From contig CALAGF010000136.1 of the NCBI GenBank assembly GCA_937892345.1, positions 1-10,237 of the forward strand: a DNA stretch of 10,237 nt. The letters run 5' to 3'. Every line of letters starts with the position of its first letter. Positions within the stretch are counted from its first letter, which is position 1. Origin of the DNA: an uncultured Rhodocyclaceae bacterium. Its GTDB lineage: Bacteria; Pseudomonadota; Gammaproteobacteria; Burkholderiales; Rhodocyclaceae. The position numbers and the translations under genes are program-made. Positions 1 through 6,731 of the stretch are shown piece after piece. Below the pieces are notes generated by a model that was not told the origin of the DNA, made no database searches, and saw nothing but the letters and a program-made list of their open reading frames with translations.

Positions 1-1
1 C

Positions 2-205
2 ACCTGGCTGGAAAGCCATTTCGACTGGCAAATCCGCACCTTCTGGTTTACTGCCCTGTGGCTGGTCCTGTCGGGCCTGTTGATGCTGACCATCATCGGC
101 ATTCCGATTGCTGCCTGGATCATGATTCCGCTGCTGGGTCTGTGGGTGGGCTACCGCGTGGTGCGTGGCTGGCTTGCGCTGTCCGGGGTGCGCCCGGTCG
201 CCTGA
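2..205 (+). CDS. Small integral membrane protein, 3' end (DUF4870-like)
   Basis: This reading frame is open from the left edge of the window (codons from base 2) to a TGA at 203-205 and gives the last 67 residues of a protein whose start lies outside. It begins TWLESHFDWQIRTFWFT, followed by two hydrophobic stretches (about residues 18-34 and 37-54) separated by a short Gly/Pro turn, then a basic exit segment YRVVRGW and a short polar tail. The layout of a polar lead-in WLESHF-WQIRTFW followed by two membrane segments resembles small betaproteobacterial inner-membrane proteins of the DUF4870 type. That family name is from memory and not certain. Function is unknown. Its final 55 bases overlap the end of the opposite-strand Fe-S protein gene. 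Confidence 0.7.
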   Translation, partial: TWLESHFDWQIRTFWFTALWLVLSGLLMLTIIGIPIAAWIMIPLLGLWVGYRVVRGWLALSGVRPVA

Positions 206-894
206 CGCCATTCTCGGATCATGGCCAGCGAGCGCGAGTAGCTGTGCGCCATCTGGGCGGCGTCGTAGGCATGTTGGCGGCCCACGGGACAGGCCTGGCG
301 GGCGAGGCAGTCCTGCGCACAGGCCGAGGCGGTTTGCAGACGCTGATCGATGCAGGCAGCTAACTGGAAAGGGCGGCCTGCCGCCTTGCCCGGACACGCG
401 CTGATGCAGGCCTGGTGCTCACAGATCACGCAGGGATTGCTACGGTCGACGCGCGGTGTCAGCGGAAAATCACTGTCGGCCAGTACCAGAGCGCGATAGG
501 CAAACCAGCTGCCCCATTCGGCATCGATACCAATCGCAAACGGGGAGGGGTGATGCCAGCCGGCAAGTTCGCCCAATTGCTGCAAGCCAATCGATATGTT
601 GCCGGGGTAGAGAAAACGGTAGGCCTGCGGCGGCAAAATCCGCTGCAGGCAGCGGTCGACCGCAACACGGGTGTAGTCATCGATGGGATCGTTCGAGCGT
701 GTGGGGGCGGCGGCCTGCATTGCCTCCCAAAGGGCGCGACCGCCATGCCCGAGCAGAATCAGTTGCCTGTCCCGGGCTTGTGCGCCGAGTTTGGCGCGCA
801 GTGTTTCGGGAAGGTCGGCCAAGGCAAATACATGCTGGCGATTGAGCCCCGCCTGGATCAAGTCTTCTGCTGGAAAAGCCTGCCGGCCGTTCAT
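151..894 (-). CDS. QueG-like double [4Fe-4S] cluster protein
   Basis: A 247-residue protein with two ferredoxin-type cysteine clusters. The first is the classical C-x2-C-x4-C-x3-C-P (C155, C158, C163, C167). The second is C181...C192-x3-C-x5-C-P (C202). Upstream, the segment WGSWFAYRALVLADSDFPL (about residues 127-145) resembles the GSWFFLGE-type segment before the clusters of epoxyqueuosine reductase (QueG, COG1600), which reduces oQ to queuosine in tRNA using cobalamin and two [4Fe-4S] clusters. At 247 residues it is much shorter than QueG (about 350-380) and lacks the C-terminal HEAT-like part, so I do not call it QueG; it could be a reductase of unknown substrate. No signal peptide is seen, so it is probably cytosolic. 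Its ATG overlaps the dacB stop (ATGA, 894-891), implying translational coupling as the last gene of the operon. Confidence 0.8.
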   Translation of the reverse strand: MNGRQAFPAEDLIQAGLNRQHVFALADLPETLRAKLGAQARDRQLILLGHGGRALWEAMQAAAPTRSNDPIDDYTRVAVDRCLQRILPPQAYRFLYPGNISIGLQQLGELAGWHHPSPFAIGIDAEWGSWFAYRALVLADSDFPLTPRVDRSNPCVICEHQACISACPGKAAGRPFQLAACIDQRLQTASACAQDCLARQACPVGRQHAYDAAQMAHSYSRSLAMIREWRQATGRTPDSASQPRTTR

Positions 895-2309
895 GGTCGT
901 TCGGCGACCCAGTTCAGCAAGGCATCAATCGCCGGCCCACCGCTCTGGGCACGACTGTCGTTGATCAGGAAGGTGACGGCGTGGCGCCGTCCGCCGGCAT
1001 CCTGTACGTAGCCGGCGGCTGTCTTGACGCCATCGAGCGTGCCGGTCTTGATGTGAGCACGCGCAGTCACCGGGCTGTCGGTCAGGCGTTTTTTCAGGGT
1101 GCCATCCACGCCGGCAACCGGCATGCTGGCCATGAATTCGGCCATCAAGGGGTGGCGCCAGGCGTCGAGCAGCAGCCGGTTGAGGCTGCCGGTGCTGATC
1201 CGCTCGATGCGTGACAGGCCGGACCCGTTATCCATCACCAGTTCGCCAAAGCGCAGCCCGCGGCTTTCCAGCCATCCTGCGATCCGGCGGCGGGCGCTCT
1301 CGGTGCTGGCCGGCGCTTCGCTGCTCAGGCTCTGAAATACTTGCCGGGCCATCACATTGTTGCTGAACTTGTTGATGTCACGAATGATGTCTGCCAGAGG
1401 CGGTGATTCATGGCGCACCAGCAACTGCGCACCGGGCGGCGTCCGCCCTTCACGGATACGCCCGGCCAGCTGGCCGCCGAGTTCGCTCCACAGTGCCCGG
1501 ATCAGGCCGTCGGCGTGGCTATCCGGCGAGAGGGGGGCGAGATTGAGCACGCGCTCATTGCATTGCTCGGCATAGCTGCCGCTGATGTCCAGGCGTTGCT
1601 GGCCACCCACCGCCAACAGACGTAGCGTGATGCGATCTTTCCAGTCACTGCCGCAGGCACCAGCGGTTGTTTTCAGACGATTGTCCAGCATCAGGCCGTG
1701 GCTAGGGGACTCCAGCAGCACGCGCGGCTGCCCGGGAGCGCTCTGGAGCGTGAAGCGCAGTGACTGGAAATTCAGCAGCAGCGCATTCGGCCCGACGTTG
1801 TAGGGGCGTAGCGGCTTGTTGTCGAAGGCTGCAGGATCAAAGGACTCGTTCTGAAACGCGCTGCGGTCGAGAATGATGTCGCCCTCGATCCGCTTGATGC
1901 CGCGTACCCGCAACTGACGCAAAAGGTCGCTCAGGTCTTCGATGGCCAAGCGTGGGTCGCCGCTGCCTTTCAGGTAGAAATTTCCCTGCAGGGAGCTGTT
2001 GACCGTAGGGGCATCGCTCCAGCCGCCGGTCTGCCAGGTGAATGCCGGGCCGAGGAGGTCGAGCGCGGCGTAGGTGGTCAGGAGTTTCATGACCGAGGCC
2101 GGATTCATCGCCAGCGCCGTGTTGTGGGCAATCAGGGGCTGGCCGGCATCGACGGGTTGCACGATTACCCCGACGGCGGTTTCCGGAATATGGGCGGCGC
2201 GCAGGGCATCAGCGACTGAGGGCGGTAGTTCGGCGTGTGCCGGCCCGATCAGGAGCAGCCCCAGCAGCAGGGCAAGCCTACTGCTGAAACGGCTTGCCCG
2301 CCTGATCAT
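891..2309 (-). CDS. dacB: D-alanyl-D-alanine carboxypeptidase/endopeptidase (PBP4)
   Basis: A 472-residue class C-type low-molecular-mass penicillin-binding protein (peptidase family S13) that trims or hydrolyses peptidoglycan peptide cross-links in the periplasm. A Sec signal peptide (RR, then LALLLGLLLIG, likely cleavage after AHA at residue 26) precedes all three active-site motifs: SVMK (S72 nucleophile, K75), SNN (316-318) and KTG (421-423). The large insert between motifs 1 and 2 and the overall length are typical of PBP4. I chose the ATG at 2309 because the signal peptide begins there. An upstream in-frame ATG (2330) and the longer open frame back to 2696 lie within the GGDEF gene and lack a plausible ribosome site. 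The GGDEF gene stop is 1 base upstream (TAG-C-ATG), with no strong Shine-Dalgarno, so translation is probably coupled. Confidence 0.93.
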   Translation of the reverse strand: MIRRASRFSSRLALLLGLLLIGPAHAELPPSVADALRAAHIPETAVGVIVQPVDAGQPLIAHNTALAMNPASVMKLLTTYAALDLLGPAFTWQTGGWSDAPTVNSSLQGNFYLKGSGDPRLAIEDLSDLLRQLRVRGIKRIEGDIILDRSAFQNESFDPAAFDNKPLRPYNVGPNALLLNFQSLRFTLQSAPGQPRVLLESPSHGLMLDNRLKTTAGACGSDWKDRITLRLLAVGGQQRLDISGSYAEQCNERVLNLAPLSPDSHADGLIRALWSELGGQLAGRIREGRTPPGAQLLVRHESPPLADIIRDINKFSNNVMARQVFQSLSSEAPASTESARRRIAGWLESRGLRFGELVMDNGSGLSRIERISTGSLNRLLLDAWRHPLMAEFMASMPVAGVDGTLKKRLTDSPVTARAHIKTGTLDGVKTAAGYVQDAGGRRHAVTFLINDSRAQSGGPAIDALLNWVAERP

Positions 2310-2310
2310 G

Positions 2311-3309
2311 CTAACAGCCGCAACGCTCATCGCAGCTGTCGCTGGGGCAGTCGATGAAATCGCCCTCGTCGGCATCGAAACAGACAACCCGGCCGGATGC
2401 TTCATGAGTGGCATGAAACAGGGCGACCTCGGCGGAGGAAATGAGGGTGTGCGCGTCAGCTTCCGGGGTCGGTCGCATGGCCGCAATGCCGCAATGGATG
2501 ACGATGGGCTGCCCGGAGGGCAGGCAAATATCTCTGGCAGCCCCGAGAATGTTGCAACCCGGCGTGCACATGGCGCTTGCGCTACGAGCCGGCAAAAGCA
2601 CCAGGATCTTGTCGGTGGCGAAGCGTCCGGCGGTGTCCTGTGCCGGGCGAATGCTGCCGAGAATTGCCTTTGCCAGCTCGCGCAAGACGCGGTCACCTTC
2701 CTCGCGCCCGAACAGCTCGCTGATGCCGTGCAGATGCTCGATGTCGATCATCATCAGGCCGATTGACTGCTGCGACTGGATGGCGTGCCGAAATTCGCGC
2801 TCGAAGATTTCATCGAAGCTCTTGCGGTTGCTCAGTCCGGTAACCGGGTCCAGCGTCGCCGCCCGGCGCAGTTGGTCGGTTTGCTGGCGTAGCTGGCGTT
2901 CGCGTGAAATGTTGGCGGTGACGTCAGTAATCTGGATCAGGCAGGCGGCGCGGCTGTCATGACGCACCGGGATGACGTGGGTCAGTTGCTGAAGACGCAG
3001 GCTGTGCGCCCGGTCATCTGCCGAGCGATACAAGGGCAGCAGGGTGCCGTGCAGGGCCGGTGAGAGCAGTGAGGGCAGGCCGTTGCGGCAGGCGTGTTGA
3101 ACTGCCAGCGTGAGCCGGGTATTGCCGGTTTCCGGGAGCACTTCGCTCAGCAGGCGCTGTTCGGCATCCTTGGCGGCGATACCGCTGTAGCGCACGAGCC
3201 AGCGGTTCCAGCGCAGGATGCGGCCTTCGGTGTCGAGCAGGATGAGACCGCTTTCGACGGCATCGATAACGGCTTGAAGCGTCGCGTGTGGCAGTGCGAA
3301 ATCGTTCAT
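2311..3309 (-). CDS. PAS and degenerate GGDEF domain protein with Cys-rich tail
   Basis: A 332-residue cytosolic protein without membrane segments. Residues about 8-130 form a PAS-like sensor (LDTEGRILRWNRWLVRYSG is typical). After a short coiled linker (ERQLRQQTDQLRR), a GGDEF-family domain starts at about 150 with TLDPVTGLSNRKSFDEIF. The catalytic loop that should read GG(D/E)EF reads ATDKI (231-235). The usual DxDxFKxxND segment reads DIEHLHGISE (189-198), which keeps only the first Asp. Known diguanylate cyclases need these residues, so I infer it makes no c-di-GMP and may act as a binding or scaffold protein. The last 12 residues are CPSDSCDERCGC, with four cysteines. The chosen ATG has AGGGG 5 bases upstream and overlaps the CheC stop (ATGA, 3309-3306). 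An upstream in-frame start at 3405 would sit inside the CheC gene. Confidence 0.88.
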   Translation of the reverse strand: MNDFALPHATLQAVIDAVESGLILLDTEGRILRWNRWLVRYSGIAAKDAEQRLLSEVLPETGNTRLTLAVQHACRNGLPSLLSPALHGTLLPLYRSADDRAHSLRLQQLTHVIPVRHDSRAACLIQITDVTANISRERQLRQQTDQLRRAATLDPVTGLSNRKSFDEIFEREFRHAIQSQQSIGLMMIDIEHLHGISELFGREEGDRVLRELAKAILGSIRPAQDTAGRFATDKILVLLPARSASAMCTPGCNILGAARDICLPSGQPIVIHCGIAAMRPTPEADAHTLISSAEVALFHATHEASGRVVCFDADEGDFIDCPSDSCDERCGC

Positions 3310-3920
3310 GCCAGCCCCTGTTCGGCGAGATAGGCGTTCAGGCAGGCGATCAGGTTGCGCATCGACGGGACGCTGAGCAGGAAGAGGATGTGCCCCTGAA
3401 TGCATTGCTGGCTGATGCTCATGTCGACCTGCAGCAGCAGCACCAACGGTTCGTCGGAATTGTCGAGCAGGCTCAGCAGTCCGGCATCACCGAAACGGTG
3501 GAGCGGCAGCGTGCTGTCGAAACTGACATGAAAGAGGTCGGCCAGCGAACTCATGCAGGCATTGAGGATGATGTTGCCCACTTCGCACATCGCCTCCTGT
3601 TCATATTCCGATAATTCCTCGATGCTCATGTGCGGCCCGACCATCAGGCGGACGATTTCCAGCGCATTGGTTTCCGGAAAGACCAGCATGGCCTCGGCGC
3701 TGAAGGGGCCGGAAAACATCTGGCTGACCGTGCTGAATTTGATCAGCGCGCTACGCCCGAGAATTTCCGCAGCCTGTTCACGATGCACGATCTGTACGCG
3801 CGGAGCGGATAGCAGGACTTCGTCGCTGACGATCAGACTGAGACTGGAGGCGGCGCGGCCGACACCGATGTTGAAAATTTCGCCGAGGGCGTCGAGCTGG
3901 AGTTCGTTCAGATTCTCCAT
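3306..3920 (-). CDS. cheC: CheC-family CheY-P phosphatase
   Basis: A 204-residue CheC-like protein. CheC enzymes dephosphorylate receiver-domain proteins and can bind CheD. The family signature E-x2-N-x22-P occurs twice and complete: E14/N17/P40 (in DALGEIFNIGVG) and E113/N116/P139 (in AMCEVGNIILNA). Both predicted phosphatase sites are therefore intact, unlike CheX, which has one. No signal peptide or membrane segment is seen. The ATG at 3920 was chosen because it starts the conserved LNELQLDALGE segment, has GAGGG 5 bases upstream, and lies 1 base after the stop of the receiver gene (TGA-C-ATG). The longer frame to 3995 would overlap that gene. The adjacent stand-alone receiver is the obvious substrate. 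No cheA, cheW, cheR, cheB or MCP gene is in the window, so the pair may serve a pathway outside flagellar chemotaxis. Confidence 0.9.
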   Translation of the reverse strand: MENLNELQLDALGEIFNIGVGRAASSLSLIVSDEVLLSAPRVQIVHREQAAEILGRSALIKFSTVSQMFSGPFSAEAMLVFPETNALEIVRLMVGPHMSIEELSEYEQEAMCEVGNIILNACMSSLADLFHVSFDSTLPLHRFGDAGLLSLLDNSDEPLVLLLQVDMSISQQCIQGHILFLLSVPSMRNLIACLNAYLAEQGLA

Positions 3921-3921
3921 G

Positions 3922-4296
3922 TCAGCCCTCGAAATAGGCAATGGCATCGGCAATCGATGTGGGGGTGATCGGTTTGGCGACAAAGTGCAGGCCAACCTTG
4001 CTGGCTGCCTCGCGGGTGCTCTCCTGAATATTGGCAGTACACATTGCGATGCGTGTTTCCGGATGGCGAATGCGAATGCGGCCAGCCGCCTCCAGGCCGC
4101 TGATGCCCGGCATGTTCACATCCATACTGACGTAATCGGGGACTTCTGTTTCGACCAGCGTGACGGCTTCGTCGCCGCTGGAAGCCTCGATCAATCGCCA
4201 GTTGGGGCGTTGGTCGGTGACGATGGCGCGAATCAGCATGCGCGACATGCGGCTATCGTCAACAATCAGCAGGAGTGGGGAGGCGGGCTTGTCCAT
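3922..4296 (-). CDS. Stand-alone CheY-like receiver
   Basis: A 124-residue single-domain response regulator with all receiver landmarks: acidic pair D13-D14 (IVDDS), phosphoacceptor D59 (VSMDVNMPGISG), conserved T87 (MCTANIQ) and K108 (FVAKPIT). There is no output domain, so signalling must go through protein-protein contact. The following two genes, a CheC phosphatase and a PAS/degenerate-GGDEF protein, are the likely partners. The ATG at 4296 follows GAGA-rich sequence about 8 bases upstream and is the first gene of the leftward operon. Its kinase is not identified; the membrane kinase upstream has its own partner regulator. Confidence 0.93.
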   Translation of the reverse strand: MDKPASPLLLIVDDSRMSRMLIRAIVTDQRPNWRLIEASSGDEAVTLVETEVPDYVSMDVNMPGISGLEAAGRIRIRHPETRIAMCTANIQESTREAASKVGLHFVAKPITPTSIADAIAYFEG

Positions 4297-4349
4297 GGTC
4301 TGTTCTCATTACATCGACTGCGGTCGAGGTCTTGGCATCGGAGCCCGGG

Positions 4350-4355
4350 ATTCTA
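4350..4355 (-). promoter_or_regulatory. Candidate -10 element for the receiver/cheC/dacB operon
   Basis: On the minus strand the hexamer TAGAAT (5 of 6 to TATAAT) lies 53 bases upstream of the first ATG of the operon, in the roughly 100-base gap between the histidine kinase and the receiver gene. The hexamer 17 bases upstream (TCGCGA) matches the -35 consensus poorly (3 of 6). The promoter is therefore either weak or activator dependent, or the operon is partly read through from the kinase genes upstream, since no convincing terminator lies between them. Confidence 0.3.
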
Positions 4356-4397
4356 CTCTGTTGGCACATGGCTCGCGATGCGCGAAAGCGGCTTTGT

Positions 4398-5768
4398 TCA
4401 GCCTGCTGGCAGCCGGAGTGCAGCCCGGAGTCCACCGCTGTCGGCTTGTGCCAGTGTCAGTGCGCCGCCATACAGACGTGCCAGGTCGTCGACGATGGCA
4501 AGCCCGAGGCCGGAGCCCGGGATGGCTTCATCGGCACGTGTTCCCCGTTGCAGCAGGCGGGAGATTTCATTTTCCGGAATGCCCGGGCCGTCATCGCATA
4601 CCTCGAGCGACAAATCACGGTCGGTCAGCCGGCAATGCACGGTGACGCAGGATGTTGCCCACTTGCAGGCATTGTCCAGCAGGTTGCCGAGCATCTCCTG
4701 GATATCCTGCGCCTCACCCCGGAAGACCAGTGTGTCATCGCAGGCAAGCAACTCAATGTGCAGGCCGCGTGCCTCGTGCAATCGCCGCATGACCCGTAGC
4801 AGTCCCTCCAGCGCCGGGCGCAGCAGGCAACTCTGGCCCGGCAATTGAGCCGCTGCAGCGGCGCGGGCGCGAGCCAGGTGGTGATCGACCTGCTGCCGGG
4901 CGATATCGACCTGGGTGGAGATCAAATCGGCAAGGTGGCCGGGTTCGGCTGCCGCGGCATTGGCCATCACGCTCAGGGGTGTTTTGATGGCGTGGGCGAG
5001 GTTGCCGGCCTGAGTGCGGGCGCGTTCGACAAAAGCAAGGTTGCGACCGAGGACTTCGTTGAGTTCATCGACCAGCGGCTGGATTTCGGATGGAAAGTCT
5101 CCGCGCAACTCAGCCTGACGTCCGTCGCGCAGGCGGGCCAGTTCGCTGCGCAGCCGATTGAGCGGGCGCAGACCAAAGCGCAGTTGCACGATCAGGGCGC
5201 CGCTGAGGGCCGTGGCCAGCAAACCGAGGGCGAGCAGGAGGGGGCGCGTCAAATCGCTCAGCGGTTCGTTGATCAGGGATTCATTGGCCGCAACGATCAG
5301 GCGCAAGGCAGGGCCATCGTTGTTTTCCGGGCGGAGTACGCGTTCGATCATGCCCAGCATCTGGCCATCCGGGCCGGCGAGTCGATGTTCGTGAATTTCG
5401 CCTTGCGCTGGACGATCTTCGGGAACCTTGAGAACGAAGTCCCACAAGGAGCGCGAACGCAGGATGCCGCTTGCTGCCGGGGTCGTGGTGTCGGGCATGC
5501 GGTCGACTTGCCAGTAGAGGCCGGCATAGGGGCGGGTCAAGCGGGGATCGCTGAGTGCGGCCGTGATGACGGGCTGTCCTGCTGCATCAAAATTCAGATG
5601 GGCGGCGAGTTGGTTGAGGTGCATGCGCAACTCGGCGTGGAACTGACGGCTGACATGATCGCGAAACAGGGTGTGCAATCCCCAGCCGGCAATGCCGATG
5701 CTCAGCAATATCCAGAGCAGTGTGCCGAGCAGCAAGCGCTGGCGCAGGGAGGTGCGCAGCCGGTTCAC
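4398..5768 (-). CDS. PhoQ/QseC-like sensor histidine kinase
   Basis: A 456-residue inner-membrane sensor kinase. TM1 is about residues 11-34, a periplasmic sensor of about 135 residues follows, and TM2 is about 173-197. A HAMP-like linker leads to the H-box NLAHAIKTPLS (phosphoacceptor H259), N-box MLGNLLDNACKWA (358-370), G1 box DDGPGIP (392-398) and G2 box GSGLGLAI (418-425). The AHAIKTPL H-box and DNACKW N-box resemble PhoQ more than EnvZ. The start is GTG at 5768, overlapping the regulator's stop (GTGA). Co-transcription with the OmpR-type regulator makes that its partner. The periplasmic sensor has no motif I can assign to Mg2+, quorum signals or gas ligands, so the signal is unknown. 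It ends the cytochrome c'/PepSY/regulator operon. Confidence 0.92.
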   Translation of the reverse strand: MNRLRTSLRQRLLLGTLLWILLSIGIAGWGLHTLFRDHVSRQFHAELRMHLNQLAAHLNFDAAGQPVITAALSDPRLTRPYAGLYWQVDRMPDTTTPAASGILRSRSLWDFVLKVPEDRPAQGEIHEHRLAGPDGQMLGMIERVLRPENNDGPALRLIVAANESLINEPLSDLTRPLLLALGLLATALSGALIVQLRFGLRPLNRLRSELARLRDGRQAELRGDFPSEIQPLVDELNEVLGRNLAFVERARTQAGNLAHAIKTPLSVMANAAAAEPGHLADLISTQVDIARQQVDHHLARARAAAAAQLPGQSCLLRPALEGLLRVMRRLHEARGLHIELLACDDTLVFRGEAQDIQEMLGNLLDNACKWATSCVTVHCRLTDRDLSLEVCDDGPGIPENEISRLLQRGTRADEAIPGSGLGLAIVDDLARLYGGALTLAQADSGGLRAALRLPAG

Positions 5769-6430
5769 CGTGGCGGTACCTTGAGCCGGTAACCCAGGCC
5801 GCGCAAGGTTTCGATCAGTTCAGGAGGGAGTTTCTTGCGCAGCCGCCCGATGAACACTTCGATGGTGTTCGAGTCGCGCTCACTGTCCTGCGCATAGATG
5901 TGATCGACCAGTTCGCCGCGCGGGATGACTTCTCCGGGGCGGTGCATGAAAAGCGAGAGCAATTTGAATTCATGGCTGGTCAGGTTCAAGGCTTGATCGT
6001 CGAGGTGCACCACCGCGCTGCGCGTATTCAGGCGCAGCGGCCCGCAGCAGAGCTCGTCGCTGGTTCGTCCTTGGGCGCGCCGGATCAGCGCCCGGATCCT
6101 GGCCAGCAGTTCTTCCATGTGAAAGGGCTTGGTCAGGTAGTCGTCGGCACCGGCGTCGATGCCAGCTACTCGTTCGTGCCAGTCGGCGCGCGCTGTGAGG
6201 ATCAATACCGGCATGCTGCGACCTGCGCTGCGCCAGCGTTTCAGTACGCTGACGCCGTCAAGGAGCGGCAGGCCGAGATCGAGTACGACGGCATCGTAAT
6301 CCTGCTCCATGCCAAGAAAATGCCCATCTACACCGTCGACCGCAACATCCACGGTGTAAGCGGCTGCCGCGAGTGCGCTGCCAATTTGTTTGGCCAGCGT
6401 GGTTTCGTCTTCAACCAGCAGGATACGCAT
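5765..6430 (-). CDS. OmpR-family response regulator (PhoP/QseB type)
   Basis: A 221-residue two-domain transcription regulator. The receiver (1-115) has E7/D8, phosphoacceptor D52 (VVLDLGLPLLDG), T80 and K102 (YLTKPF). The winged-helix DNA-binding domain (about 125-219) includes LTSHEFKLLSLFMHRPGEV and SNTIEVFIGRLRKKL and ends in the common GLGYRL motif. Its TGA overlaps the GTG of the kinase gene, and its ATG shares one base with the PepSY stop (TGATG). Regulators of this class bind direct repeats with an 11-bp period. Such repeats occur twice in the divergent promoter at 7199-7235, so I infer it controls its own operon and the SHP/DHC/reductase operon. PhoP and QseB assignments cannot be told apart from sequence alone. 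Confidence 0.93.
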   Translation of the reverse strand: MRILLVEDETTLAKQIGSALAAAAYTVDVAVDGVDGHFLGMEQDYDAVVLDLGLPLLDGVSVLKRWRSAGRSMPVLILTARADWHERVAGIDAGADDYLTKPFHMEELLARIRALIRRAQGRTSDELCCGPLRLNTRSAVVHLDDQALNLTSHEFKLLSLFMHRPGEVIPRGELVDHIYAQDSERDSNTIEVFIGRLRKKLPPELIETLRGLGYRLKVPPR

Positions 6431-6729
6431 CAGTGTCGCTCGCGCTGCGCCAGCAGCGAGGCGTCGCGTGCATCCAGCTTCAATTTGGCCACCCCGCCAC
6501 CAGGTCGGATGATCTTGATTTCATAGATCCAGCGAGCGCCTTTGCGTTCAAGTTCAACTTCAAGCACCTGTCCGGGATGGCTGCGTTCGATGCGTGACAA
6601 GACCGTGCCCAGCGGCAGGATTTCACCGGCAGCGAGCGCATCGCGGGCACGGTCGTGATCGGCCCCGTCAGCACTTGCCGCGAGCGGGGCAAATAGCAGC
6701 CAGCATGAAAGTGCGAGGCGATACCGCAT
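6430..6729 (-). CDS. Small periplasmic PepSY-domain protein
   Basis: A 99-residue secreted protein. The signal peptide (RYRLALSCWLLFAPLAASA) is probably cleaved after residue 20. The rest matches a single PepSY domain: GEILPLGTVLSRIERSHPG, then LEVELERKGARWIYEIKI, and the usual closing KLDARDASLL. PepSY domains are regarded as inhibitory or modulatory modules in the envelope and are often encoded beside two-component systems and iron/haem reductases, as here. I infer it tunes the sensor kinase or a redox partner in the periplasm, but nothing in the sequence shows which. It begins 2 bases after the cytochrome c' stop and ends overlapping the regulator start by 1 base. No strong Shine-Dalgarno is seen, so coupling is likely. 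Confidence 0.85.
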   Translation of the reverse strand: MRYRLALSCWLLFAPLAASADGADHDRARDALAAGEILPLGTVLSRIERSHPGQVLEVELERKGARWIYEIKIIRPGGGVAKLKLDARDASLLAQRERH

Positions 6730-6731
6730 GT

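Noticed and set aside
2310..2696. N-terminal extension of dacB to a 601-residue protein
   Set aside because: The added 129 codons lie wholly in the antiparallel-frame shadow of the GGDEF gene, look low in family resemblance, and would bury the clear signal peptide at 2309.
2311..3309. Active diguanylate cyclase
   Set aside because: The GG(D/E)EF loop is ATDKI and the substrate-binding residues are changed, so the enzymatic call is not supported.
4371..4385. Hairpin TCGCG-ATG-CGCGA after the kinase gene as terminator
   Set aside because: Only a 5-bp stem with a 3-base loop and no T-run on the minus strand; not enough to call a terminator.
3553..4848. Long plus-strand open frame of 431 codons
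   Set aside because: It runs antisense to CheC, the receiver and the kinase end, all of which have intact family motifs. Its product is Ser/Arg-rich with no recognisable domain.
4845..5792. Plus-strand open frame of 315 codons
   Set aside because: Antisense shadow of the histidine kinase; GC-rich coding DNA often leaves such frames open.
5720..6526. Plus-strand open frame of 268 codons
   Set aside because: Antisense to the OmpR-family regulator, no domain recognised.
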